This document shows, piece by piece, positions 56,756 through 64,000 of a stretch of 64,000 nt of DNA. The position numbers and the translations under genes were made by a program. Source of the DNA: Pseudooceanicola marinus. Its GTDB lineage: Bacteria; Pseudomonadota; Alphaproteobacteria; Rhodobacterales; Rhodobacteraceae. The first letter of the stretch is position 1. Each line of letters starts with the position of its first letter. Below the pieces are notes generated by a model. It searched no databases. It saw only the letters and a program-made list of their open reading frames with translations, and was not told the DNA's origin. Location of the stretch: positions 1 to 64,000 of the forward strand of contig NZ_PGTC01000007.1 in the NCBI RefSeq assembly GCF_002786295.1, given 5' to 3'.

Positions 56756-57340
56756 ATGCGCTTCAAGCTTTTCCACGCACCAATCGTGCCGGCCTCTGCC
56801 GCGGGCCTCACGACAGAAGAACTGCGGCGCTACCTCGGTGTCGGCCGGAACAACGTCGCGCCTATCGCGCGGCGATTCGGCATCGAATTGCTGCATGGCA
56901 TCTACCCGGAATGCATCGTTTGGCGGCAGCTCTTCGGCCTCGTGCCGGATGACGAAGCCGCCCAAGCGGCGCTGCGCGAGCCTCTTGCAGACATCAACTG
57001 GGTGTCTACCGCGACAGGCGTGCCGCAGTCGACGATCCGCGACCACCTTCGGGCTGGGCATTGGAAATACGACCGCGGCGTTCAACTCGGCGACCAGAGT
57101 GGGACGCAGGCCCGCCGGTTGCGCCGATGGTTACCCGCGCTGATCCGCCATCGGACATGCGGCTCCCCACTCCCGGCGTTCAACCGCATTGCTCCTCATC
57201 CCGCCGACTCGGATAACGCCGACACGCATTCGTCGCCATCGAAAACGCACCATACTCTTCCACCCGAAGGCGTTGGTGACGAGCCGTCCGAAGACGTGTT
57301 TTCAGCTCTTTTGTCCGACGCCGCGATCGCGCCCCGATAA
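56756..57340 (+). CDS. HTH DNA-binding protein of the recombination module
   Basis: 194 aa. Two HTH-like segments: LTTEELRRYLGVGRNNVAPI and VSTATGVPQSTIRDHLRAGH, each followed by basic residues. The C-terminal 60 residues are polar and disorder-like. Start at 56756 (alternative ATG at 56747). It probably controls the recombinase genes, which begin 113 bp downstream after CCCGATAACG repeats. Confidence 0.55.
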   Translation: MRFKLFHAPIVPASAAGLTTEELRRYLGVGRNNVAPIARRFGIELLHGIYPECIVWRQLFGLVPDDEAAQAALREPLADINWVSTATGVPQSTIRDHLRAGHWKYDRGVQLGDQSGTQARRLRRWLPALIRHRTCGSPLPAFNRIAPHPADSDNADTHSSPSKTHHTLPPEGVGDEPSEDVFSALLSDAAIAPR

Positions 57341-57436
57341 CGCCGAAAATAACATCCCCCCGGCAATTTGCGGGGTAGGTAAATTTCCCGGTTTTTATTA
57401 CCGCGATCCCGATAACGGCCAATCTTCCCGATAACG
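57333..57436 (+). repeat. Three CCCGATAACG direct repeats before the recombinase genes
   Basis: Copies at 57333-57342, 57408-57417 and 57427-57436; the last two start 19 bp apart, near the expected promoter. Good candidate operator for the HTH protein encoded just upstream. Confidence 0.5.
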
Positions 57437-57452
57437 ACAACATCAAGAGGAC

Positions 57453-59384
57453 ATGAAGTTGACCAGCAACGCTCCAACCATGCTCGACATCCTTCACTTC
57501 GGTCAGGCCCTCGAGGGTGGGACCGAGCGGCAATACGCGACCCATTTCGAGCGGATGTTCCGCAAGCGCGGATACCAGGATCGCCATCTCGAAACGCTCG
57601 AGGGCACTTTGGAGGTCTACCTGCAGGTCGCGCCAAAGTATCGGAAAGGGAATGCCGACCTGAACGCGAGGATCCTGGACTGGGGCATTACCCCCCGCAC
57701 CTACAAGCAATACCAATCGGACGGCCGACGCATGATCGAAACCTACGCGGGAGAACTTCTCGCGCGGCGCGCACGCCGAGAGCGGCAGGACGGCTTCGCG
57801 CGATTGCAGGCAGTCGTTCCCGACCTCGTCAGCGTAGGCCTCCTCAAAGCGAGCCAAGCCCGCAACCTGCCGAGACTCATCGATCTCGCCCGGGTCGGGG
57901 GCTGGGACATGTGCGACATCACGCGAGAGCGCATCATCTCCCTGCGCGAAGATTGCCTGAGCACCGACGAATGGACCCGCGTCAAGCAAGCGGCCGGGTG
58001 CCTGGACTACCTTCGGCAATTTCCGACATGTCTGCCGCTCCTGCCGCAGGAGGAGATCGGCACTCTCGCCGGCGTTCTTCGCCTCGACACGCAACTCCCG
58101 GCATTTCTCGACGAGGAAGCCAGGACATGGGTGCGGGACGCCACGGTCGTCTATCATGACGACATGCTCACCGTCGAAGCGCGCTGCGCCACGGCCAAGG
58201 AATACTCGGAGAGCTGCAAAGCCGTCTACATTGCGTCCTTGCGCACCTATATGCGTGCCGTCCAGGCCGACTGCGACCTCGACACCGTCAACGGCCTGAC
58301 GGCCTTGTTCCGGCCCGAGCTGATCGAGAAGACACTGATCCGGCTCTGCAAGAAGTCCGGAACTTCGGGAGGACTCGCACCGCGCACACTGTTCTCCTAC
58401 TCGCTGAACCTCAAGCGGGCCCTGTCCATTCAGGGCCTTGTCGAAGAGGCCGCAAAAGTCGAACAGCTCATCAAGACGCTGCCCGTCCTCGTTGAAGGCC
58501 AAGCGGCAAGCAAGATGATGTCGCCGAAGGTCGAGACCTGGTGCCGGGATCTTCTGAACGACCCCAATGCCATGGAGATCTTTGAGACGCAGCATTTCTT
58601 GTATGCGGAAAAGGCACTCGCGGCGTTGGAACTGGCCGATCTTGAAGGCATTGACCTTCTTGCCTTCAGCCGGTCCCCGCACACACAACCTCTCTGCGCG
58701 GACAGGGCACGCCTTGCTGCGGATCTGCTGCGGCAAGCGAGAATGTTCGGTGTCTGCGCCGCGTTTGCCGCGATCGAACTCGAGGGCGCGCCGTTCCGCA
58801 AATCCAACGTCATCTCCGACCTGAGGTCCTCTGATCACCCGCAGACCTTCTTCGATCATCGTGACGACAAGACACGACCGCGTCTCGAAATTCACTTTCC
58901 CAATGAGCTCCTGAAGAACGGCGACGCGATGACCCGGCGCAACCAATATTTGCCCCGCTTCGTCTTCGAAAAGGATGGGCTCGGAGCCGAAGGCTACCGT
59001 ATCCTGTCGTTCTACCTGAACCGCATCCGTCCCCTGTTCGGCGGGGCGGATCTCACCGATCACGTCGTCCCAGCGATCGAAGCCGAACACCGGTCCCTGG
59101 TGATCTCGACATTCGACGGCTGGCTGACCGAATGTTCCACGAGTATCGGGCTCCCGCTCCTGCCGCACAATTTCCGGCACGGTCTCTGCAAGATCGAGAT
59201 CTTCTATGATCCGACCTGCTACCCGGAGCTCGAGACACTGACCGGTGACACCGAGAAAACCCTGCGGCAGCACTACGCGTTCATCGACCGGGCGCGCCAG
59301 TCGAGAACCCTGCAGCAGAAAAGATACGAGCGTCGTGCCCAGAGAATGCAAGTCTCGCCACTTGCTGCGGAGATACCGGCATGA
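57453..59384 (+). CDS. Large tyrosine-recombinase-like protein A
   Basis: 643 aa. The last ~60 residues have the recombinase end: LLPHNFRHGLCKIE (HxxR box), then ETLTGDTEKTLRQHYAFIDR, where Tyr would be the nucleophile and the usual second His is Asp. The N-terminal ~250 residues are a helical DNA-binding region. AGAGGAC precedes the ATG. It overlaps gene B by ATGA, so the two are made together and may act as a heteromer. Confidence 0.7.
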   Translation: MKLTSNAPTMLDILHFGQALEGGTERQYATHFERMFRKRGYQDRHLETLEGTLEVYLQVAPKYRKGNADLNARILDWGITPRTYKQYQSDGRRMIETYAGELLARRARRERQDGFARLQAVVPDLVSVGLLKASQARNLPRLIDLARVGGWDMCDITRERIISLREDCLSTDEWTRVKQAAGCLDYLRQFPTCLPLLPQEEIGTLAGVLRLDTQLPAFLDEEARTWVRDATVVYHDDMLTVEARCATAKEYSESCKAVYIASLRTYMRAVQADCDLDTVNGLTALFRPELIEKTLIRLCKKSGTSGGLAPRTLFSYSLNLKRALSIQGLVEEAAKVEQLIKTLPVLVEGQAASKMMSPKVETWCRDLLNDPNAMEIFETQHFLYAEKALAALELADLEGIDLLAFSRSPHTQPLCADRARLAADLLRQARMFGVCAAFAAIELEGAPFRKSNVISDLRSSDHPQTFFDHRDDKTRPRLEIHFPNELLKNGDAMTRRNQYLPRFVFEKDGLGAEGYRILSFYLNRIRPLFGGADLTDHVVPAIEAEHRSLVISTFDGWLTECSTSIGLPLLPHNFRHGLCKIEIFYDPTCYPELETLTGDTEKTLRQHYAFIDRARQSRTLQQKRYERRAQRMQVSPLAAEIPA

Positions 59385-60925
59385 AGATCCACCGGACCCT
59401 CGAAAAACCGGTCTGGAGAAGCCTCGCGCAACGTCCCGGGTTCGCCCACCTGTCCATACCGTCGATAGAGACGACAAACGGGTTCTTCGAGTTCATCGTG
59501 GCACACGGACTCGCGTCACCAACGGCGGGCGATATCGGAAACTGGCTCGGGGACTGCCCCGAGCCTGAGCGGACGCTTCGGATCGATCATCTCCAGGAAG
59601 TGTTTGCCGTCTGCCAGCCGTCATTCCTTGAGGCTATCCGCGAAGCGCGTCGTTTCGCGCCCTCCAAACCTCCCAGCAACACAGACTTCAAGGCCGCGCA
59701 CCCTGTGTCCTTCGAACCGCGTAAGAACAGGTCCTGCGTGCTCCGGCCGCTCTACGAAACACAGGATTGGGATCCGATAGCCCCTCCGACACGGCGCCCG
59801 CCGAGAAAGCGCTCTGTCTCCATACCGCCTTGGGACCTCCCTTCGAACTACCAGACCGAGTTGCGCCGCGCAGCCGACGGGCTGCCCGGCCAAGACCCGG
59901 GCATGCAGGTGCCCGCCCGCAGCATGGTTTTGAGAATGCGTGAAAAGCTCTGTCAATATGCCTGGTCGGTGGCGCAGCACAATCTCGATGCAGAGCTTAG
60001 CCTGCCAGGAATAGACGCATACCTTGCCGACCTGAAGGCTCGCCTCCTGCCGCGGCCGGAGGGACTGAGGTGGGCGAGCATGCTCGCCACGGCCGATGCG
60101 CTCCTCCTGTTCGCCAGATACGCGGGAGCACAGCCCGAGATCACCCGGCATCTCGGCGACTACCGCCGGGACTATGAGGTGCGGGAAAGCGGACAGCGCG
60201 CTCTCAAGTTCTTCGCCCTCGCGCGGACGGGGAATTCGACGGATCGGATCCTCGACATGGCCGAGGCACTCCTTGCAGCCGTCGATGCCGAGGAAAGGCC
60301 CAGAAAACGGCACCAGATGCGCAATGGCGCGGCCATCCTTTCTATCTTCGCCAATGCGCCACTTCGCAACGCCTCAGCCCAGCTCGCGTTCGGTGAGAGC
60401 CTGTTCTGGAAGCACGACGAATGGGTGATCCGGAGTGAAATCCAAAAAACCCACGCGCGGCGGCCGGAACCGTTCGATTTCCCTCTCCACCCAGAGGCAG
60501 GTCGTTTCGTCGATGCGCTTGTCCTCGGGGACGCGTCTCCGGCCATGCTGCCCACTCTGAGGGAAAAGCTGATCCGGGACAGACGCCAGCTTTTCGTGCT
60601 GCCCGACGGGCATCCGGCTGCGGCAACATACATCCCGCGCGTCTTCCAGGCCCTCACGGGCAACAGCTTCACGACGCTTCGCGTCATGCTCTACTCGGAC
60701 GCAATCGCCCATCACGGTGCAGACGGGATCGAACTTGCCAAGCCGGCAGCACATCATTCCAGCACGGAGATCGTGAAGTCCCACTATATCGCCGAACAGG
60801 TTGCAGAGATTCACGCGAACAATATCCGCAACCGACGAAGCCGGCGACTGGCAAAGATGCACTCCGAGAAACATCGCGATCTCATAGTTGCCCTCGAGAT
60901 ATCCAGCGAAACCAAGCCGCGATAA
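59381..60925 (+). CDS. Large tyrosine-recombinase-like protein B
   Basis: 514 aa. Conserved end: FTTLRVMLYSDAI (TxxR in the HxxR position) and AAHHSSTEIVKSHYIAEQVA with His and a Tyr candidate. An earlier Arg candidate lies in LRNASAQLAFGESLFWKHDE. Length and partner gene differ from ordinary integrases. It resembles multi-recombinase modules (recombinase trios such as RIT or GMT) in layout only; identity unproven. Confidence 0.65.
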   Translation: MKIHRTLEKPVWRSLAQRPGFAHLSIPSIETTNGFFEFIVAHGLASPTAGDIGNWLGDCPEPERTLRIDHLQEVFAVCQPSFLEAIREARRFAPSKPPSNTDFKAAHPVSFEPRKNRSCVLRPLYETQDWDPIAPPTRRPPRKRSVSIPPWDLPSNYQTELRRAADGLPGQDPGMQVPARSMVLRMREKLCQYAWSVAQHNLDAELSLPGIDAYLADLKARLLPRPEGLRWASMLATADALLLFARYAGAQPEITRHLGDYRRDYEVRESGQRALKFFALARTGNSTDRILDMAEALLAAVDAEERPRKRHQMRNGAAILSIFANAPLRNASAQLAFGESLFWKHDEWVIRSEIQKTHARRPEPFDFPLHPEAGRFVDALVLGDASPAMLPTLREKLIRDRRQLFVLPDGHPAAATYIPRVFQALTGNSFTTLRVMLYSDAIAHHGADGIELAKPAAHHSSTEIVKSHYIAEQVAEIHANNIRNRRSRRLAKMHSEKHRDLIVALEISSETKPR

Positions 60926-61074
60926 AAATCCACAATATGGCGGTGCCTTACTGGCTGAGGTATGGCGCCGCTCATGGCCGAGGCTGTGTGGAAACTGGAA
61001 GCTGGAGACCGAGGGGCGGCGGGTTTGTCGGGTTCGTTCTTGCTGACATCGCAAATGTAATTTGATGAGTCGCC
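60926..61074. other. Short gap after the recombinase genes
   Basis: 149 bp with no gene. A possible right boundary of the recombination module, as IS debris begins next; no matching left-end repeat was seen. Confidence 0.4.
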
Positions 61075-61161
61075 TCAGCTCGGGATCGCGACTATCAGGC
61101 CGCGGATGCCGACCAGTGCGACCATTCGCTTGATGTTATAGGCGAGGACGTTCAGCGCCAT
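61075..61161 (-). pseudogene. Transposase C-terminal fragment
   Basis: Short frame MALNVLAYNIKRMVALVGIR ending in a stop. This is the typical tail of IS5/IS1182-type transposases. Only the last 28 residues remain. Confidence 0.65.
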
Positions 61162-61181
61162 GGGCGGATATGACGGCGACT

Positions 61182-61373
61182 TCACACTCGATCAGCCGAC
61201 AGGCGACAATCACCAGGGCAGCATACTGGGACCTGACGGGATCGCCGTCGCCCGGAAGTGCAAAGAAGCGACCGAACCGGTAGCCGCGATAGACTGTCCG
61301 ATACGAGACGTATCTGGCCGAAGTCCTCCAGGATCTCAAGCTCTACGCAGGCTGGATCAATCTCGATCTGCAT
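61182..61373 (-). CDS. Truncated gene downstream of the DUF433 gene
   Basis: Starts MQIEIDPACVELEILEDFGQ with GGAGAGGAC upstream and overlaps the DUF433 stop. After ~30 residues the frame becomes Arg/Ser-rich, so it is probably frameshifted or cut by the nearby IS fragment. It is where a toxin partner would be expected, but it does not resemble a PIN toxin. Confidence 0.35.
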   Translation of the reverse strand: MQIEIDPACVELEILEDFGQIRLVSDSLSRLPVRSLLCTSGRRRSRQVPVCCPGDCRLSADRV

Positions 61374-61824
61374 CGTCCTCTCCTCCAATACCGATGTCAT
61401 CCGGCACGGTCCCGCGGGCCCGGCGGAGTGCACGGCGGAATCTCGCGTCGTTGGTCTTCCCGTAAGCCAGGGCCACACAGATGTCGTCCTGCGTCAGCTC
61501 GGGGAAGTGCTTGATGATCTCCGCGTCGGACATACCTGATGCCAGCCAGCCAAGGATGTCGGAAACAGTGGTTCGCATGCCCCGGATCGTCGAGCGGCCG
61601 CCGCGGATGTCGGGGTCGGCGACGATCAGGCTATGCTGCCCATCTCCATCCACATCAGGCAGAGCGTCTTCGTCGGAGAGCGCCTCCCACGATGCGAGCA
61701 GATCGACCAGGCCGCGCTGGTTTCTGGGATTCCGAGCAGCAAGCCGGTCGACCGCGGCGCGTAGTTGCTCGACATGCGCGACCAGCTCCTCGCGGGTCAT
61801 GTCGGTGGTGGGTTTCCAGGGCAT
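61357..61824 (-). CDS. DUF433 domain protein (VapB45-like antitoxin)
   Basis: 155 aa. The DUF433 core is ADPDIRGGRSTIRGMRTTVS, DILGWLASGMSDAEIIKHFP, ELTQDDICVALAYG. DUF433 proteins usually act as antitoxins for DUF5615 PIN-like toxins; no such toxin is recognised here. The N-terminal ~60 residues are an extra helical region. Confidence 0.75.
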   Translation of the reverse strand: MPWKPTTDMTREELVAHVEQLRAAVDRLAARNPRNQRGLVDLLASWEALSDEDALPDVDGDGQHSLIVADPDIRGGRSTIRGMRTTVSDILGWLASGMSDAEIIKHFPELTQDDICVALAYGKTNDARFRRALRRARGTVPDDIGIGGEDDADRD

Positions 61825-61843
61825 CTGGGCTGGCCTCCCAAAG

Positions 61844-62113
61844 TCAGTCGTCGAGTATTCGAGACCTGTCGAGGGCGCTGAGCCAAACTTTCATGGCACG
61901 CCTGGTCAGACCTCCCCTCGACACCGACAGCATGGACGCCGAAATCGCCTCGTAGCGCGCCGGCTGCTGCAGGCTCCGGACACGCAAGAGCTCATGCGCT
62001 GACATGCCAAGCTCGCGGAACTCGGTGTCGGAAATGTCGTCCGTGCACCGGCGGTAGTATTCCTCAGCCTCTGTCATCGAGCAGATGACAGGGCGCGTCT
62101 CGGACGAATGCAT
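61844..62113 (-). CDS. Hypothetical protein
   Basis: 89 aa (or 77 from a later ATG at 62077, MTEAEEYYRRCTDDISDTEF). Charged and helical with DTEFRELGMSAHELLRVRSL. It overlaps the small membrane protein gene, so it is part of a four-gene run on the minus strand. Confidence 0.45.
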   Translation of the reverse strand: MHSSETRPVICSMTEAEEYYRRCTDDISDTEFRELGMSAHELLRVRSLQQPARYEAISASMLSVSRGGLTRRAMKVWLSALDRSRILDD

Positions 62114-62231
62114 TGAGGTCTACGCCTTTGTCTGTCTTTCGCGGCCGCCAAGGCCAGAGCATCCAGCCGGCGAGCAACTGACCAGCCCCGGACAGCGCGG
62201 CAACGACCAAGAGAGCGGCGGTCTGCGTCAT
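62064..62231 (-). CDS. Small single-pass membrane protein, paralogue of 22196-22402
   Basis: 55 aa: one hydrophobic helix (LLVVAALSGAGQLLAGWMLW), then a charged tail DLNAFVRDAPCHLL that matches DIDAVVRNAPYHLL of the protein at 22196. It overlaps the upstream gene by ATGA. Confidence 0.5.
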   Translation of the reverse strand: MTQTAALLVVAALSGAGQLLAGWMLWPWRPRKTDKGVDLNAFVRDAPCHLLDDRG

Positions 62232-62422
62232 GTCTCCTCCTCGCCGTCCTCGAACAGCTCCCAGCCTTGCCGCAACAGCCGGATCGCCTCGTGCGCACTC
62301 GCGTATCGGCACACCCGCCAGTGTTCGCCTTCTCGCCAGACCGTCTCGGGACCGGACATGAGCCGCGCATCGAGTTCGGCATCGGTAAGGAGTTCCGGCG
62401 ATATGAGGACGCGATGACCCAT
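62228..62422 (-). CDS. Hypothetical protein
   Basis: 64 aa, soluble; EGEHWRVCRYASAHEAIRLL near the middle. Overlaps the small membrane protein gene by ATGA. Function unknown. Confidence 0.45.
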   Translation of the reverse strand: MGHRVLISPELLTDAELDARLMSGPETVWREGEHWRVCRYASAHEAIRLLRQGWELFEDGEEET

Positions 62423-62633
62423 GTACCGACGACATCACCCAGCCAGAGCCGGGGCGAGGATAGCGTTGACCATGCGCCAGGCGCCGGCCGCGAAGGTGGC
62501 GTCGATGGTGAGGGTGCGCCGCAGCGCGGCTTCGCCGAACCGGCCGTTCGTCGACCGTGCAGCAGTCGCATCAGTATCCGGATCTGCTGCGACGTCGCCG
62601 CAGAACGGGCCATCGCGAGAGCTGCCTGATCTA

Positions 62634-63176
62634 TCAGCGCCAGCCGAGCGCAGGAGCGACATGCTTCAGTATCGCCTCGATGACATGCGCGTTGTAGTCG
62701 ACCCCAGCCTGGATTGGGGATCGTCAGCAGTAGCGTGTCCGCCTCGGCGATGCGCTCGTCGCCGGCCAGTTGCGAGGCCAGCCTGTCGGGCTCGTCCGCG
62801 TAGCTGCGGCCGAAGATCGCCCGCGTCTGCGCATCGAGATAGCCGATCTTGTCCTGCCCCTGGTTTCCGCGGCCGAAATAGGCGCGCTCCTCGTCCGACA
62901 GGAGCGGGAAGATGCTGCGGCTGACCGACACCCACGGTGTGCGCGCGCGTGGCCGGCTTCCTTCCACGCGGCGCGATAGGCGCGGATCTGTTCGGCCTGC
63001 TGGATGTGGAAGGCCTGCCCCGTCTCGTCGTCCTTCCGCGTCGAGCTTTGCAGGTTCATACCCGGCTTCGCCGCCCAGACCGCCGTCGCGTTCGAGCCCG
63101 CGCCCCACCAGATGCGGTCGCGCAGCCCTTCGGAATGCGGCTCGAGACGCAGAAGGCCCGGCGGGTTGGGAAACAT
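62634..63176 (-). pseudogene. LLM-class flavin-dependent monooxygenase, decayed C-terminal part
   Basis: Pieces in successive frames: NPPGLLRLEPHSEGLRDRIW, GAGSNATAVWAAKPGMNLQS, then SRSIFPLLSDEERAYFGRGN and a final VDYNAHVIEAILKHVAPALG with stop. At least two single-base shifts (near 62945 and 62710); the 5' half is absent. Confidence 0.75.
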
Positions 63177-63209
63177 CGGGTTCGGATTTTATCCGGGACC
63201 GGCGTCGGT

Positions 63210-63329
63210 TCAGTCGAGCCGGCGGTCGGCGAACTCCGCGATCAGCGCGGCGAGGCGTTCCCCTTCGGTGCGGTCCATCAGGATCGAGAAGTTGTTCGCG
63301 GTCTGCGCGACGTAGTGCTCATGCCCCCT
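63210..63329 (-). pseudogene. Short coding relic
   Basis: Frame containing HYVAQTANNFSILMDRTEGE and ALIAEFADRRLD before a stop. It looks like the C-terminal end of a lost gene; the family is not identified. Confidence 0.35.
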
Positions 63330-63336
63330 GCCAACC

Positions 63337-63953
63337 TTCCCGCCATTCGTGCATGTCGATCTGTCTGGAACAAGGGCCGCATCGTCGGCCAGAAACGCCC
63401 GCTCCTGCCGAAACACGTCTGGGCCATTCGGGTTCGCCTCAAGATCGCGAAACGCGTCAGGGACCTCGCGCTGTTCAATCTGGCGATCGACAGCAAGCTG
63501 CGCGGCTGCGACCTCGTTCAGCTGAAGGTTGCCGATGTCTTTTCGGCCGGTCAGGTCAAGAGCGCACGTCGATCACTCAGAGCAAGACGCGGCACCCTGT
63601 GCTTTTCGAGATCACTGAAGGGACCCGCAAGTCCATCGCCGCATGGCTTGAGGACCCGGCGATGATCGGGTCAGAACACCTCTGGCCTGGACGCTTCCAC
63701 GAATGGCTGCATATTTCGACGCGGCAATACGCCCGGCTCGTCCGCGACTGGGTGAGATCGATCGGCCTCGAGCCGAGTTTATATGGCACCCCATTCCATG
63801 CGCCGGACCAAGGTCGCGCAGATCTACCGCAAGACAGGAAACCTGCGGGCGGTCCAGCTTCTGCTCGGCCATACGAAGATGGACAGCATCGTTCGCTACC
63901 TCGGCGTCGAGCTCGAGGACGCTCTGGCGATATCGGAAGCGGTGGAGATCTGA
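63337..63953 (+). pseudogene. Tyrosine-type integrase with frameshifts
   Basis: Frame 1: AIRVRLKIAKRVRDLALFNL, AIDSKLRGCDLVQLKVADVF. Frame 2: TRHPVLFEITEGTRKSIAAW, HISTRQYARLVRDWVRSIGL. Frame 3: HSMRRTKVAQIYRKTGNLRA, VQLLLGHTKMDSIVRYLGVE. Removing or adding one base near 63560 and 63792 would restore a common ~200-aa integrase. The 5' end is open. Confidence 0.8.
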
Positions 63954-64000
63954 CAGGCGGGGCCTTCCCGCAAGGACGGCCCGTTGCTGCCGTTCGCTTC

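Overview
The window is GC-rich alphaproteobacterial DNA, most likely from the Rhodobacterales/Rhodobacteraceae. The clues are tuf-parC-SH3-adenosyltransferase chromosomal synteny, the GC-rich CCCCCGGAGTATTT-type repeats, a cbb3 oxidase operon, RepABC-style partition sites, PACE transporters and DUF1127/Rnk-type small proteins. I cannot name a genus from sequence alone. 

Region 1 (1-10.8 kb) looks like core chromosome: EF-Tu (partial), a lipoprotein, topoisomerase IV subunit A, two exported SH3 proteins, an SDR, a twin-helix small protein, a PduO-type cobalamin adenosyltransferase, a membrane protein and a D-2-hydroxyacid dehydrogenase. It ends at a tRNA-Gln(TTG). 

Region 2 (10.8-25.1 kb) begins directly at the 3' end of that tRNA with a long tyrosine recombinase, as expected for an integrated island. 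Behind it lie a RepB-like ParB and a short ParA. Seven exact copies of the palindrome GTTGGCAGCTGCCAAC, which fits the RepABC parS consensus, are spread over 11 kb, two of them inside parB. This block also carries a PACE transporter, a 5-formyl-THF cyclo-ligase homologue, a PAS/HWE kinase with a response regulator, toxin-antitoxin genes and an exported intradiol dioxygenase-like protein. 

Region 3 (25.1-53.8 kb) is accessory metabolism and stress: a MocR regulator; an operon of truncated haemoglobin, DUF488, nitronate monooxygenase, CcoS and CcoNOQP; a frameshifted gdhA; rsuA; a second cyclo-ligase with a PAS protein divergent from nsrR; and MscS, EamA, GntR, HPP/CBS, PACE and TauE-type genes. 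A shared 23-bp site upstream of the haemoglobin operon and of nsrR suggests one NsrR (nitric oxide) regulon. Five Rnk/GreA-C-like genes and a DUF1127 gene sit here. Five long leaders share the same architecture: TGAACCGC-type box, GC hairpin, CGGGG box about 55 nt later. They precede three of the Rnk-like genes on the minus strand and, on the plus strand, one Rnk-like gene and the DUF1127 gene. I regard this as a candidate undescribed cis-acting or released RNA family. An intact IS3-family element sits between two of these leaders. 

Region 4 (53.8-64 kb) holds a second recombination module: 21-bp tandem repeats, an unknown 403-aa protein, two small proteins (one a DNA-binding candidate whose ribosome site lies in a perfect 14-bp hairpin), and two overlapping tyrosine-recombinase-like genes. 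It is followed by IS, integrase and flavin-monooxygenase remnants. No CRISPR array or replication initiator was recognised, and I did not find a second copy of the tRNA end that would mark the island's far boundary.
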